Assembly (NCBI GenBank): GCA_030705885.1
Contig: JAUZPN010000002.1
Coordinates: 1-56,919, forward strand
Direction of reading: 5' to 3'
DNA length: 56,919 bases
Source of the DNA: Bacillota bacterium
Lineage (GTDB): Bacteria; Bacillota; Clostridia; Clostridiales; Clostridiaceae
Shown here: in pieces, positions 43,806-52,500 of the stretch
How the letters are laid out: each line of letters opens with the position of its first letter
Numbering within the stretch: position 1 is the first letter of the stretch
The notes under the pieces: generated by a model
The model's database searches: none
The model's input: only the letters and a program-made list of their open reading frames with translations
What the model was told of the DNA's origin: nothing
Program-made: the position numbers and the translations under genes

Positions 43806-43982
43806 AATAATTAATCACCCCTTTAACTAAATAATACATATTTTCATTTATGTATACAATATTAATTGATAAATATGCTCAATAATATTATAATATATAT
43901 TAATTGTTGTGTAAATGATTACATACAGTTAATCCTAATGATTTACTTTACAATATTAATAATTTTTAAGGAGGATTTTTTA

Positions 43983-46364
43983 ATGAAAAAAAGACTAGCT
44001 TTAATGCTTGCATTAGTTGTACTTTTTGTGAGTACTTTTGGGACAACTATTAGCTTTGCATTCACAAATGACAGTTACACATGGAAAACTGTACCTATTA
44101 ATGGAGGAGGATTTGTTACTGGAGCAGTGTATAATCCATCTCAAAATGGGCTTCTTTATGTTCGTACAGATGTTGGAGGTGCCTATAGATGGGAACCTTC
44201 TTCAAAATCATGGACACCATTAATGGATGGATACGCTCCCTCTGATGATATGGGAGTATTAGGTATTGCAACAGATCCTACAGATGTAAACAGAGTATAT
44301 ATGATGACGGGATTATATACTCAATCATGGGCAGGTTATGGCAGCTTTTGTTCTTCAACTGATAAAGGAGCAACATGGACAAAGACAAAATTGCCAGTAA
44401 AAGTTGGTGGAAATGAGGATGGGCGTAATTCAGGAGAACGTCTTCAAGTAGATCCAAATCTTTCTTCTACTTTGTATATGGGTACTACAAAGGATGGACT
44501 ATATAAGAGTACTGATTATGGAAAGACATGGAATAAGATTACTACTTTTACTCCTTCAGATGTAAACTTTGTATGCCTTGATAAGGATAGTTCTTCTTCA
44601 GGTACTGCAACAAAGAGGATAATAGTAGGAACAAATTCTCTAACTAACAATTTATACATGAGTGAAGATGGTGGAACTACATGGAATTTAATATCTGGAG
44701 CACCATCGAATTACAGCCCAGTACGTTTTGATATAAACTCAGGAGTATTGTATGTTACTTACGCTGGAGGGGATATTAGCTATTTACCTGGTCCTGGAAG
44801 TGCATCAAGTGGTGTTATATATAAATATAGTATTTCAGATAAAAAGTGGACAAACATTACTCCAGCTGGTCAAGGAACTTATTTTGGTTTTGGTGGTATA
44901 TCTGTAGATAGTAAGAATCCAAATATCATAGTTGCTGCAACTCTTGACTGCTGGTGGCCTGGTGATATGATATTCCGAAGTACAGATGGCGGAAAATCTT
45001 GGACAGAAATATTAAGAGCAGGTACTCGTGATGAATCAAAAGCTCCATGGTTCAGTAAATCAAATATTGGTTGGATAGCTACTATACAGATAGATCCGTA
45101 TAATAGTGATAATGCAATATTTACAACAGGCGGCGGCGTTTTTATGACAAATAATTTATCAAGTTCCAAAGTAGTATGGTCTTATGAAGATTCTGGTCTT
45201 GAAGAAACTTGCACATTAGAACTAAAAAGTCCTCCAACAGGTACTAATTTGATAAGTGCTTTAGGAGATGTAACAGGGTTTAAGCATGATGATCTTACTA
45301 AAGCTCCTACTTCAACTTTAAATGGTGGTTTTGGAAATAATGAGTGTGTTGATTATGCTGAGTTAGCACCTTCAAAATTTGTAAGAGCTCAAAATGTAAA
45401 GGTTGATACAGCTTATGGTTCATATTCAAATGATGGAGGAAGTACATGGACTGAGTTTAAAAATTTTCCTTCTGATGTAGAAGGAACCAAGTATATTGCA
45501 ATTTCTGCAGATGGTTCAAGTATACTTGTATCACCTTATATTAAAGGCAGCAATTATAGTACTACAGACACATATTTTTCAAAAGATAATGGCTCTACGT
45601 GGACTAAATGTACAGGACTGCCTCAAACTATTAAGCCTGTATCTGATCGTGTAAATCCAAATAAATTCTATGCATTTGATTGTTATACAGGAATAGTATA
45701 TATAAGTACTGATGGTGGAGCAACCTTTAGTACTGGAGCATCAAATCTTCCTACATTACCTAGCTGGTTGTCTGGAGAAATGAGAGCTGTGTTTGGAAAA
45801 GAGGGACATCTATGGATAACATCTTCTAATAATGGACTTTATTATTCTACAGATTCAGGTAAATCATTTACACAAGTAAGTAATGTTACTGAAGCATATA
45901 AAGTTGGTTTTGGCAAAGCTGCTGTTCAGGGCGGATATCCAGCGATATATATAGTAGGTATAATAGATGGAACATATGGATTCTTTAGATCTAATGATCA
46001 GGGTGCAAGTTGGACACGAATTAACGATGATGCTCATCAGTTTGGGGCGAGTATATCTGTTATTACTGGAGACCCTAAAGTATATGGACGTGTTTATTTA
46101 GGAGTTGGCGGCAGGGGAATTAAGTATGGTGATATATCTGGCAGCAGTTCAGTAAAATATGGTGATATAAATGGTGATAATAAGATAAATGTTCTTGATT
46201 ATCTGCTTTTGAAAAGATATATTAATAATACTAATATAAAACTTCCTAGTGATAATAGCCTTAAAGCTGCAGATTTAAATGGAGATAGTAAGGTCGATTC
46301 AAGTGATTATGTTTTGCTTAGAAACTATCTTATTCATAAAATAACACAATTACCAGTTAAATAA
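43983..46364 (+). CDS. GH74 xyloglucanase with C-terminal dockerin
   Basis: Secreted endo-xyloglucanase of 793 residues. Signal peptide at about 1-28 (ending ISFAF). The catalytic module (about 30-725) is a tandem seven-bladed propeller with TWKTVPINGGGFVTGAVYNP and repeated Asp-box-like strands (STDGGATF, STDKGATW, SEDGGTTW). A type I dockerin closes the protein (about 730-793): GDINGDNKINVLDYLLLKRY and ADLNGDSKVDSSDYVLLRNY. It degrades hemicellulose for the cellulosome. The ATG at 43983 has AAGGAGG; the frame back to 43866 is non-coding. The shared 176-nt gap with the lyase may coordinate both genes. Confidence 0.92.
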   Translation: MKKRLALMLALVVLFVSTFGTTISFAFTNDSYTWKTVPINGGGFVTGAVYNPSQNGLLYVRTDVGGAYRWEPSSKSWTPLMDGYAPSDDMGVLGIATDPTDVNRVYMMTGLYTQSWAGYGSFCSSTDKGATWTKTKLPVKVGGNEDGRNSGERLQVDPNLSSTLYMGTTKDGLYKSTDYGKTWNKITTFTPSDVNFVCLDKDSSSSGTATKRIIVGTNSLTNNLYMSEDGGTTWNLISGAPSNYSPVRFDINSGVLYVTYAGGDISYLPGPGSASSGVIYKYSISDKKWTNITPAGQGTYFGFGGISVDSKNPNIIVAATLDCWWPGDMIFRSTDGGKSWTEILRAGTRDESKAPWFSKSNIGWIATIQIDPYNSDNAIFTTGGGVFMTNNLSSSKVVWSYEDSGLEETCTLELKSPPTGTNLISALGDVTGFKHDDLTKAPTSTLNGGFGNNECVDYAELAPSKFVRAQNVKVDTAYGSYSNDGGSTWTEFKNFPSDVEGTKYIAISADGSSILVSPYIKGSNYSTTDTYFSKDNGSTWTKCTGLPQTIKPVSDRVNPNKFYAFDCYTGIVYISTDGGATFSTGASNLPTLPSWLSGEMRAVFGKEGHLWITSSNNGLYYSTDSGKSFTQVSNVTEAYKVGFGKAAVQGGYPAIYIVGIIDGTYGFFRSNDQGASWTRINDDAHQFGASISVITGDPKVYGRVYLGVGGRGIKYGDISGSSSVKYGDINGDNKINVLDYLLLKRYINNTNIKLPSDNSLKAADLNGDSKVDSSDYVLLRNYLIHKITQLPVK

Positions 46365-46373
46365 TAAAGTAAT

Positions 46374-46419
46374 AAAAAGCTTCTTTCTTATCATTTAGAT
46401 GATGAGAAAGGAGCTTTTT
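46374..46419 (+). terminator. Terminator after the xyloglucanase gene
   Basis: AAAAAGCTTCTTTCTTATCAT and ATGATGAGAAAGGAGCTTTTT form a stem of about 20 bp with one mismatch and end in TTTTT. It begins nine nt after the stop codon. Confidence 0.85.
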
Positions 46420-46524
46420 ATAATAAACTTTTAATAAAAAAATAATAATTAATTAGTAATAATTGTTTTATACAATGTGATAAAATTAAGTATCATTATA
46501 TTTATATTGAAGGGAGAAAAATTT

Positions 46525-47103
46525 ATGGGAAAGAATGAATTATCAGTTAAAACTAAAGAAGAATTAGTTAAGGAAATATTAAATAGAGATAAGGATTTTG
46601 AGGGTAGTAATATTGACGAAGATTTATTGCATGAACTTATCAGCGGCAAAGTTTCAAAAAATATAAATGAAACACATGAAGATAATTCAACATTAGGTCA
46701 AAGAACAGCAGATAAAATAGCTGCCTTTGGAGGCAGCTGGACATTTATAATAGCATTTTTAACTACTTTAATACTTTGGATAGCAGTAAATGCATTAATT
46801 CTAAGAAGTAAAGCATTTGATGCATACCCATTTGTGTTTTTAAACCTTATATTATCCTGTCTTGCAGCAATTCAAGCACCAATAATAATGATGTCACAAA
46901 ATCGTCAGTCTGATAAAGATAGATTAACTGCTGCTAATGATTATCTTGTTAATTTAAAATCTGAAATTATAATTGAAGATTTACACAATAAAATTGATAT
47001 ATTAATGGAGCAGCACCAAACTAATAAAGAAAACCAAGAAATTCTTATGAAGAAAATAGAAGAACTGCAAAATAAAATTGAATCAGCATCATTAAGTAAA
47101 TAA
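46525..47103 (+). CDS. DUF1003 membrane protein
   Basis: Product of 192 residues. After a charged N-terminus of about 60 residues comes the DUF1003 core: GQRTADKIAAFGGSWTFIIAF (TM about 72-95), a second TM (FDAYPFVFLNLILSCLAAIQAP, about 108-130), then MMSQNRQSDKDRL and a C-terminal coiled coil. The biochemical role is unknown. ATG 46525 has GAAGGGAG and is preferred over a frame from 46477. It is convergent with the L,D-transpeptidase gene, with only five nt between stops. Confidence 0.82.
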   Translation: MGKNELSVKTKEELVKEILNRDKDFEGSNIDEDLLHELISGKVSKNINETHEDNSTLGQRTADKIAAFGGSWTFIIAFLTTLILWIAVNALILRSKAFDAYPFVFLNLILSCLAAIQAPIIMMSQNRQSDKDRLTAANDYLVNLKSEIIIEDLHNKIDILMEQHQTNKENQEILMKKIEELQNKIESASLSK

Positions 47104-47108
47104 TAATA

Positions 47109-47441
47109 TTAATATATATTTACTGGTGTTCCTATGGAAACTTTATTATATAGTTCTGCTGCATTATTTTTGTACATTCGAATGCATCCATGGGTAACAT
47201 ATTTCGATATTGAATTAGGTTTGTTAGTTCCATGAATTCCATAAGTTCCCCAAGGAACACTAAGCTGCATAAAATGGCCTCCAAACTGCTGTCCCCATAA
47301 TCCTTTTTTTATTATCTGCCAATGGCCTAAGGGTGTAGGTGTAGATGGCTTACCAACAGCTATAGGGTATTCTTTTATAAGAGTACCTTCTTTTATTAAC
47401 AATAATTTTAATTTTTTTGTGTTTATATCTATTCTATACAT
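47109..47441 (-). CDS. Short YkuD-type L,D-transpeptidase
   Basis: Product of 110 residues that is essentially one YkuD domain. The start is YRIDINTKKLKLLLIKEG, and the catalytic motif GIHGTNKPNSISKYVTHGCIRM holds the His and Cys (SHGC-type, near residue 88). The family forms 3-3 peptidoglycan crosslinks or attaches proteins to the wall. No signal peptide or LysM is present, so it may be cytoplasmic, spore-related or non-classically exported. GGAGG lies before the ATG. The 49 nt holding this site and start are duplicated upstream. Confidence 0.85.
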   Translation of the reverse strand: MYRIDINTKKLKLLLIKEGTLIKEYPIAVGKPSTPTPLGHWQIIKKGLWGQQFGGHFMQLSVPWGTYGIHGTNKPNSISKYVTHGCIRMYKNNAAELYNKVSIGTPVNIY

Positions 47442-47529
47442 AAAGCACCTCCGAATTAAATTTGATAATTCTTATACATATTCTATACATAAAAACACCT
47501 CCAAATCAAATTTGGGAATTTTTATACAT
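47432..47529 (-). repeat. 49-bp tandem duplication of the transpeptidase start region
   Basis: Units 47432-47480 and 47481-47529 match at all but about six positions. Each contains a GGAGG site and the start ATG TAT AGA. The upstream unit therefore opens a second frame (ATG at 47490-47488, MYRICIRI and so on, 18 codons) that stops just inside the true start, TATGTATAG overlapping 47441. It makes a short upstream ORF before the transpeptidase gene. Confidence 0.65.
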
Positions 47530-47642
47530 GATTTTTTATATAAAAAATTATGTATTTACTATTATTTTATTCACAATAATAGTAAAAAAGATAATCATTT
47601 CAATATTTTAAATATAATAATAAAATATTCAATTTAATATTT

Positions 47643-47664
47643 AAAATTAGTATAAAATTAGTAT
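47643..47664 (+). repeat. Two tandem 11-bp repeats in an AT-rich gap
   Basis: AAAATTAGTAT occurs twice head to tail. The 47530-47876 stretch holds no gene that I can support; it is almost wholly A and T. Confidence 0.5.
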
Positions 47665-47876
47665 AAAATATGATAAAATAAATAATTAGAAATTATAAAT
47701 ATTAAAAATTTATTTATGAACAAATGGGCATAACTCAAAAGTTAAAATATGTACATTGCAAAAAATGGCAAATTTCGTAGTAATAATGATGCAAAATAGT
47801 GTAATAAATATTAATTTATCTTATTATATTATAATATTTTTCTAAAATTAGAAAAAAGAATTATGCAGATTACAAG

Positions 47877-47905
47877 TTGACAATTAATTTTAAAACCTTT
47901 ATAAT
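47877..47905 (+). promoter_or_regulatory. Consensus promoter for the 48058 gene
   Basis: TTGACA (47877-47882), 17-nt spacer, TATAAT (47900-47905), perfect consensus. The next start codon is about 150 nt away, so the transcript has a long leader, which carries the 11-bp repeat array. Confidence 0.65.
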
Positions 47906-47969
47906 ATAATTAAAGAAAAAATTCAATGTTTTTTATTCAGAGCAAAATATTTTAATAAAATTTTAATAT

Positions 47970-48024
47970 AAAAGTAAGATAAAAGTAAGATAACAAAAAG
48001 ATAACAAAAAGGTAAAAGTAAGAT
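47970..48024 (+). repeat. Array of five 11-bp direct repeats
   Basis: Five head-to-tail 11-nt units: AAAAGTAAGAT at 47970, 47981 and 48014, with AACAAAAAGAT (47992) and AACAAAAAGGT (48003) between them. The period equals one turn of DNA helix. The array lies between the promoter at 47877 and the GGGGGG ribosome binding site at 48044. Confidence 0.75.
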
Positions 48025-48057
48025 AAAAATACAATACAGTATAGGGGGGGCTTTATT

Positions 48058-48375
48058 TTGTTAGGGACGCTATATGCAGATGAAATTGGTTTTGATAGAC
48101 TATATATAACTAAGAAGAAAAAAAAATATTTTATAGCTGTAGATGATGGTGGAGAAAAGTACAAAATTTTATTGAACAGTTATTCAAAGAAATTTTCAAA
48201 GGGATATGATTCATATTTGCATTATTCAATAGTAAGAAAAGGAATATTTTATACAACAGTAAATCCTATCAGTCATGAAGACTATCTTAAAATGGCTTCG
48301 ACAGGAGTAAATGAAAATAAATTAAATAATAGTATGAAAGATGCCTTTCTAATGTTAAATACAAAAAAGATTTAG
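48058..48375 (+). CDS. Unknown basic protein
   Basis: Product of 105 residues from a TTG eight nt after GGGGGGG. It is small, basic and soluble. The first half looks beta-rich (LYADEIGFDRLYITKKKKKY, FIAVDDGGEKYKILLN), like a small nucleic-acid or ligand-binding barrel. I recognise no family. It has its own strong promoter, a repeat-containing leader and a terminator, so it is a self-standing, probably regulated gene. Confidence 0.6.
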   Translation: MLGTLYADEIGFDRLYITKKKKKYFIAVDDGGEKYKILLNSYSKKFSKGYDSYLHYSIVRKGIFYTTVNPISHEDYLKMASTGVNENKLNNSMKDAFLMLNTKKI

Positions 48376-48420
48376 TATTATGCAGTAATTAAGTGAAAAA
48401 TTTTCATTTAAGTGGTTTTA

Positions 48421-48443
48421 GAAGATACCTGAGGGTATCTTTT
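48421..48443 (+). terminator. Terminator after the 48058 gene
   Basis: AAGATACC and GGGTATCT close a short loop (TGA) and are followed by seven T. It lies 46 nt past the stop codon. Confidence 0.8.
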
Positions 48444-48544
48444 TTTGCCTTTGACTGCAAAAAAGATATTTTTATAAAATATGTTTAAAATATGTTCACA
48501 TTTGTATCACTTTACTGTCACTTAAAAAAAATAGAATGAATACA

Positions 48545-48645
48545 TGTACTTATTTCGTTATATTTAATTCAAATTAATTCATAAATAGTAGTGGATAGAA
48601 GTTTTTTTACAAATTAATTTGAACTTTATGACCAAAGGTAATATA
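48545..48645 (+). repeat. Promoter-bearing palindromic repeat, copy 5
   Basis: About 101 nt. The inner arms TTCAAATTAATT and AATTAATTTGAA are perfectly paired, although the sequence differs from TTCCACT/AGTGGAA in copies 2 and 4. The outer ends have decayed (TGTACTTATTTCGTTATA against TATGACCAAAGGTAATATA). The right arm gives TTGAAC (48619-48624), 17 nt, TATAAT (48642-48647). It ends 55 nt before the MBOAT gene's start. Confidence 0.65.
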
Positions 48646-48700
48646 ATATTTTGTGTTGAAGTACAAATTGTAATGCTTTTCAATTGAGGAGGAGACTTCG

Positions 48701-50188
48701 TTGTTATTTAATTCTATTAATTTTTTGATTTTTTTCTCGGTGGTCACAGTAATATATTTTTTATTACCTCATAAGTTTCAGTGTATATGGCTTCTTATTG
48801 CAAGCTGTGTTTTTTTTATGAGTTTTTATACTAAATATATAGTACTAATTTTATTTGCTATATTGGTAACATACATAGCTGGATTACAAATTGATAAATC
48901 AAAAAAAATAACAAACTATAAAATTTCGGTTCAATATAGAAAAATATGGGTTTTTATAAGCTTTTTTAGTAATTTAGGTATGTTATTCCTATTTAAATAT
49001 TATAACTTTTTTAGTGAAAATTTGTCAATAGTATTTATACATTTAAATTTTAATATACATTTGTCTAAACTTTCATATATTCTTCCAATTGGCATTTCAT
49101 TTTATACATTTAAAGCACTTAGTTATGTTATTGATGTATATAGAGATGACTGTAAAGCAGAAAAGAATATAGTTAAGTATGCTTTATATGTAAGCTTTTT
49201 TCCACAAATAGTATCTGGACCAATACAGAGAGCAAATGATTTTATTTCACAAATTAATGAAAAACATACATATGATTATGATAGAATAAAGAATGGATTA
49301 GTTTTAATTCTATGGGGGCTTTTTCAAAAAATGGTGGTTGCAGATAGATTAGCTATTTTGGTAAATACCGTTTTTAGTAATCCTTCTCATTATCATGGAT
49401 TTGAAGTAATCACAGCCTCTATATTTTTTACATTTCAAATTTATATTGATTTTTCAGCTTATTCAAACATGTCAATAGGAATAGCACAGGTTTTAGGATA
49501 TAAAGTTTCAGCAAATTTCTTAAGACCATATTTTTCAAAATCAATTAAAGAATTTTGGAGAAGATGGCATATATCTTTAAGCACATGGTTTAAGGATTAT
49601 TTATATATTCCACTAGGCGGTAATAGGTGCAGCAAATTTAGATATTATTTTAATATTATGGTTGTATTTATTTTAAGCGGTTTATGGCATGGCTCAGCTT
49701 TTACTTTTATTATATGGGGAGCACTTCATGGTATATATCAAATAATAGGAAATATTCTAAAACCACTTAAGAAGCTAATTGTAAAATCATGTAATATAAA
49801 TATTAATTCTCATAGTTATAAATTATTGAAAATATTAATTACTTTTGCATTAGTTAATTTTGCGTGGATTTTTTTTAGAGCAAGTTCATTTAAAGCTGCT
49901 GTAATACTGATAAAGAATATGATGTATTTTAATCCGCAGATATTAATTAATGGTTCAATATTTAAATTAGGACTAAATTCATCAGATTTTGTAGCAGCAC
50001 TAATAGGAATATGTGTAATAATAATTGTAGATATTATTCAAATTAGTGGAAGTGTTCGTGATAAATTATCTAACAAAAAACTTTTATTTAGATGGGGCAT
50101 ATACATATCGTCAATAGTCATTATACTAATATTAGGAATATATGGACCTGGCTATGATATTCAGCAATTTATATATTCTAAATTTTAG
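48701..50188 (+). CDS. MBOAT O-acyltransferase (AlgI/DltB-like)
   Basis: Polytopic membrane protein of 495 residues with about eleven TM segments. Family marks: ILPIGISFYTFKALSYVIDVYR near residue 130, FFPQIVSGPIQRAND near 170, IYIDFSAYSNMSIGIA near 250, FWRRWHISLSTWFKDYLYIPLGGNR near 285, and the catalytic His in LSGLWHGSAFTFIIWG near 330. MBOAT proteins pass an acyl (usually acetyl) group across the membrane to an exported polysaccharide or teichoic acid. It starts at TTG after GGAGGAG. The partner gene begins 12 nt later. The upstream repeat element supplies a good promoter. Confidence 0.9.
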   Translation: MLFNSINFLIFFSVVTVIYFLLPHKFQCIWLLIASCVFFMSFYTKYIVLILFAILVTYIAGLQIDKSKKITNYKISVQYRKIWVFISFFSNLGMLFLFKYYNFFSENLSIVFIHLNFNIHLSKLSYILPIGISFYTFKALSYVIDVYRDDCKAEKNIVKYALYVSFFPQIVSGPIQRANDFISQINEKHTYDYDRIKNGLVLILWGLFQKMVVADRLAILVNTVFSNPSHYHGFEVITASIFFTFQIYIDFSAYSNMSIGIAQVLGYKVSANFLRPYFSKSIKEFWRRWHISLSTWFKDYLYIPLGGNRCSKFRYYFNIMVVFILSGLWHGSAFTFIIWGALHGIYQIIGNILKPLKKLIVKSCNININSHSYKLLKILITFALVNFAWIFFRASSFKAAVILIKNMMYFNPQILINGSIFKLGLNSSDFVAALIGICVIIIVDIIQISGSVRDKLSNKKLLFRWGIYISSIVIILILGIYGPGYDIQQFIYSKF

Positions 50189-50200
50189 GAGGAAGAAATT

Positions 50201-51241
50201 GTGTTAAAAAAAGGTTTTATCAAAGGATTAAGTTTTATTATTATATTATTAATTATTATGTCTGCTTTAAATTATATATTTATACTAAAGACTGATCATA
50301 GATATAAATTGACGCAAGGACTGTATTTGCATAAAGGAAACTGTTATGATGTTGTTTTTATAGGTTCAAGTCATATGAATGCTGCTATGGATCCAAATGT
50401 TTTATGGAATGAATATGGTATAACAAGTTTTAATTATGCGACAGGTGGTCAGACAATTAATGTTACATATTATTTACTTAAGGAAGTTTTAAAACAACAT
50501 AAAAATCCTATTGTTGTAGTAGATTTGTATTATTTGGGACTGGAATCTAAGTATGGAGATGAAGGATATACAAGAAGTGTTATTGATAATATGAGATTTT
50601 CAAAAAATAAACTAGATGCTATTAATAACTGCACACCAGCACAAGATAGGATAAATTATTTATTTCCAATTTTTAAATATCATTATAGGTGGAATCAATT
50701 AAAAGCTAATGATTTTAACCTTGATCTTAATTTTGCCTATTATGTAAAAGGATTTAATGCTGGAACAGATAGATATGGAAAGGCTAATACTAGCAATACT
50801 TCTGTAACAGAAATGGAAAATATTCCTAATGAAAGCAAAGAATATTTATATAAAATAATTGATTTATCGAAAAAAAATGGATTTAAACTTATTTTTACAA
50901 ACATACCATGTGATTATAACGATGAGGATGGTACTGATAATTGGGTTAAAAGTACAGCAAAGGTTCTTAATACTGCTTCAAAAATAGCAAAAGAAAATGA
51001 TATTCCTTATATAGATTATAATGCAGAGGTTGATGAATTAGGGTTTGATTTTAAAAATGATATGAATAATGCAGGACATGTTAACATTTGGGGATCAAAA
51101 ATACTTTCTTCAGATTTTGGAAAATATCTTAAAACAAATTATCAATTAACTGATCATAGAAGTGATATTAATTATAACAGCTGGAATGAAGAATATAAAA
51201 TTTCGCAGATAGAAAGCTTAAAAAAGCAATTATTAAAATAA
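50201..51241 (+). CDS. SGNH-type acyltransferase/esterase partner of the MBOAT protein
   Basis: Product of 346 residues with an N-terminal membrane anchor (about 8-30) and an extracytoplasmic SGNH/AlgX-DltD-like domain. The nucleophile block is VVFIGSSHMNAAMDP (Ser near 57), an Asn/Gly block is ATGGQTINVTYYLL, and a C-terminal DxxH-like motif is NNAGHVNIWGSKIL. It begins with GTG 13 nt after the MBOAT stop, with AGGAGGAAG between. Together they form a two-part acetylation system for a surface polymer that cannot be identified here. Confidence 0.8.
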   Translation: MLKKGFIKGLSFIIILLIIMSALNYIFILKTDHRYKLTQGLYLHKGNCYDVVFIGSSHMNAAMDPNVLWNEYGITSFNYATGGQTINVTYYLLKEVLKQHKNPIVVVDLYYLGLESKYGDEGYTRSVIDNMRFSKNKLDAINNCTPAQDRINYLFPIFKYHYRWNQLKANDFNLDLNFAYYVKGFNAGTDRYGKANTSNTSVTEMENIPNESKEYLYKIIDLSKKNGFKLIFTNIPCDYNDEDGTDNWVKSTAKVLNTASKIAKENDIPYIDYNAEVDELGFDFKNDMNNAGHVNIWGSKILSSDFGKYLKTNYQLTDHRSDINYNSWNEEYKISQIESLKKQLLK

Positions 51242-51252
51242 AGTATAATTAT

Positions 51253-51293
51253 AATACACAAGAGATTTGATAAATCACTCTTGTGTATTTTTG
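51253..51293 (+). terminator. Terminator after the acetylation genes
   Basis: AATACACAAGAG and CTCTTGTGTATT pair perfectly over 12 bp, with an inner GATTT/AAATC stem, followed by TTTTG. Confidence 0.8.
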
Positions 51294-51405
51294 TTTATAG
51301 AAGTTTAAAAGTTATATTACATTCTTTATTTCCTAGTATAGTTTTTGCAATTTGATATAAAAATATTAATATCTGCAAATTTATTAGAAGAAGTGGAGAT
51401 ATGTA

Positions 51406-52266
51406 ATGAAAATGTTGAAACAGTATAAAGAATGTATTATTGATTTATCTTTCATATTACTTGGCAGCTTTTTAGGTTCAATAGGAATAAATATGTTTTT
51501 AACTAATGCAAAGCTTCTTAGCAGTGGCTTATCTGGTATAGCTTTAATCTTTCAATACATGTTTAACATTCAAGCTGGAGTTTTAATAATAGTATTAAAT
51601 ATACCACTATTTATACTTAGTTTTATAAAATTGGATAGAAGGTTTACTATTTACAGTGTGACTGGAACAATTGCTTTATCACTTTCACTTATACTGACTC
51701 ATAATGCAGGAAGCATTATTAACATGAATGATAAGTTATTATATTGCATTTACGGCGGGGCGATAAATGGAATTGGATTTGGGATTGTATTTGCACATAA
51801 TGGTTCTACTGGAGGATTTGATATTGTTTCAATGCTTATAAAGAAAAAATATTCCAATTTTGATTTAGGTAATATAATGTTTTGCATAAATTTAATTATT
51901 ATAGCGGCAAGTACTGTTTTATTTAATCTTCCAATAGCATTATATACACTGCTTGCAATGTATATACAAACCTTTGTTTTAGATCATGTTGTTAAAGGAA
52001 CAAATAAAAAAAAGCTTGTATTTATTATTACAAATAAAGAAAATGAAATACAGGAACTAATTATGACAAGGTTAAGAAGAGGCGTAACTTTGTTATATGG
52101 CGAAGGAGCATATACAAAGGAAAAAAGAAAAATATTATATTGTATAATACCACTTTCACAGCTGCCTGAAATTAAAAAAATTGTAACTACTATTGATAAA
52201 AAAGCTTTTCTTACAATTGCTGATGCAACAGAGGTACAAGGAACAGGATTTAAAAGTAATATATAA
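51406..52266 (+). CDS. YitT-family membrane protein (DUF161-DUF2179)
   Basis: Product of 286 residues. Five or six TM segments occupy about 10-190. The YitT motifs are GSFLGSIGINMFLTNAKLLSSGLSGIAL and FGIVFAHNGSTGGFDIVSMLI. A C-terminal cytoplasmic DUF2179 domain runs from about 205 to 286 (FIITNKENEIQELIM, RGVTLLYGEGAYTKEKRKILYCII). The function of YitT proteins is unsettled. The ATG at 51406 has GTGGAG upstream. Confidence 0.87.
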   Translation: MKMLKQYKECIIDLSFILLGSFLGSIGINMFLTNAKLLSSGLSGIALIFQYMFNIQAGVLIIVLNIPLFILSFIKLDRRFTIYSVTGTIALSLSLILTHNAGSIINMNDKLLYCIYGGAINGIGFGIVFAHNGSTGGFDIVSMLIKKKYSNFDLGNIMFCINLIIIAASTVLFNLPIALYTLLAMYIQTFVLDHVVKGTNKKKLVFIITNKENEIQELIMTRLRRGVTLLYGEGAYTKEKRKILYCIIPLSQLPEIKKIVTTIDKKAFLTIADATEVQGTGFKSNI

Positions 52267-52373
52267 ATAGTTCAGAAAAATTATTAAGGACTTATTTATT
52301 TATCGATAAATAAATACAATTAACTAAAAGATTTTTTGTTTTTCTCTTGAGATATTCTTTTATTTAATTGTAT

Positions 52374-52470
52374 TATACGATAAAATATATATAATTGTTA
52401 AATTATAAATGACAGTGTAGATAAGCTTAATTTAGAAATTTAGTTGAAATTTGTGACTTAGGATAGTATA
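52374..52470 (+). repeat. Promoter-bearing palindromic repeat, copy 6
   Basis: About 97 nt. The right arm is well kept (AAATTTAGTTGAAATTTGTG, ACTTAGGATAGTATA) and the centre matches (ATTATAAATGACAG, GATAAGCTTAATTTAG). The left arm is decayed after TATACG. The promoter TTGAAA (52444-52449), 17 nt, TATAAC (52467-52472) is the closest to consensus at -35. It ends 31 nt before the helicase start codon. Confidence 0.65.
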
Positions 52471-52500
52471 ACCATATATTAAGAATCTGGAGTGAGTATA

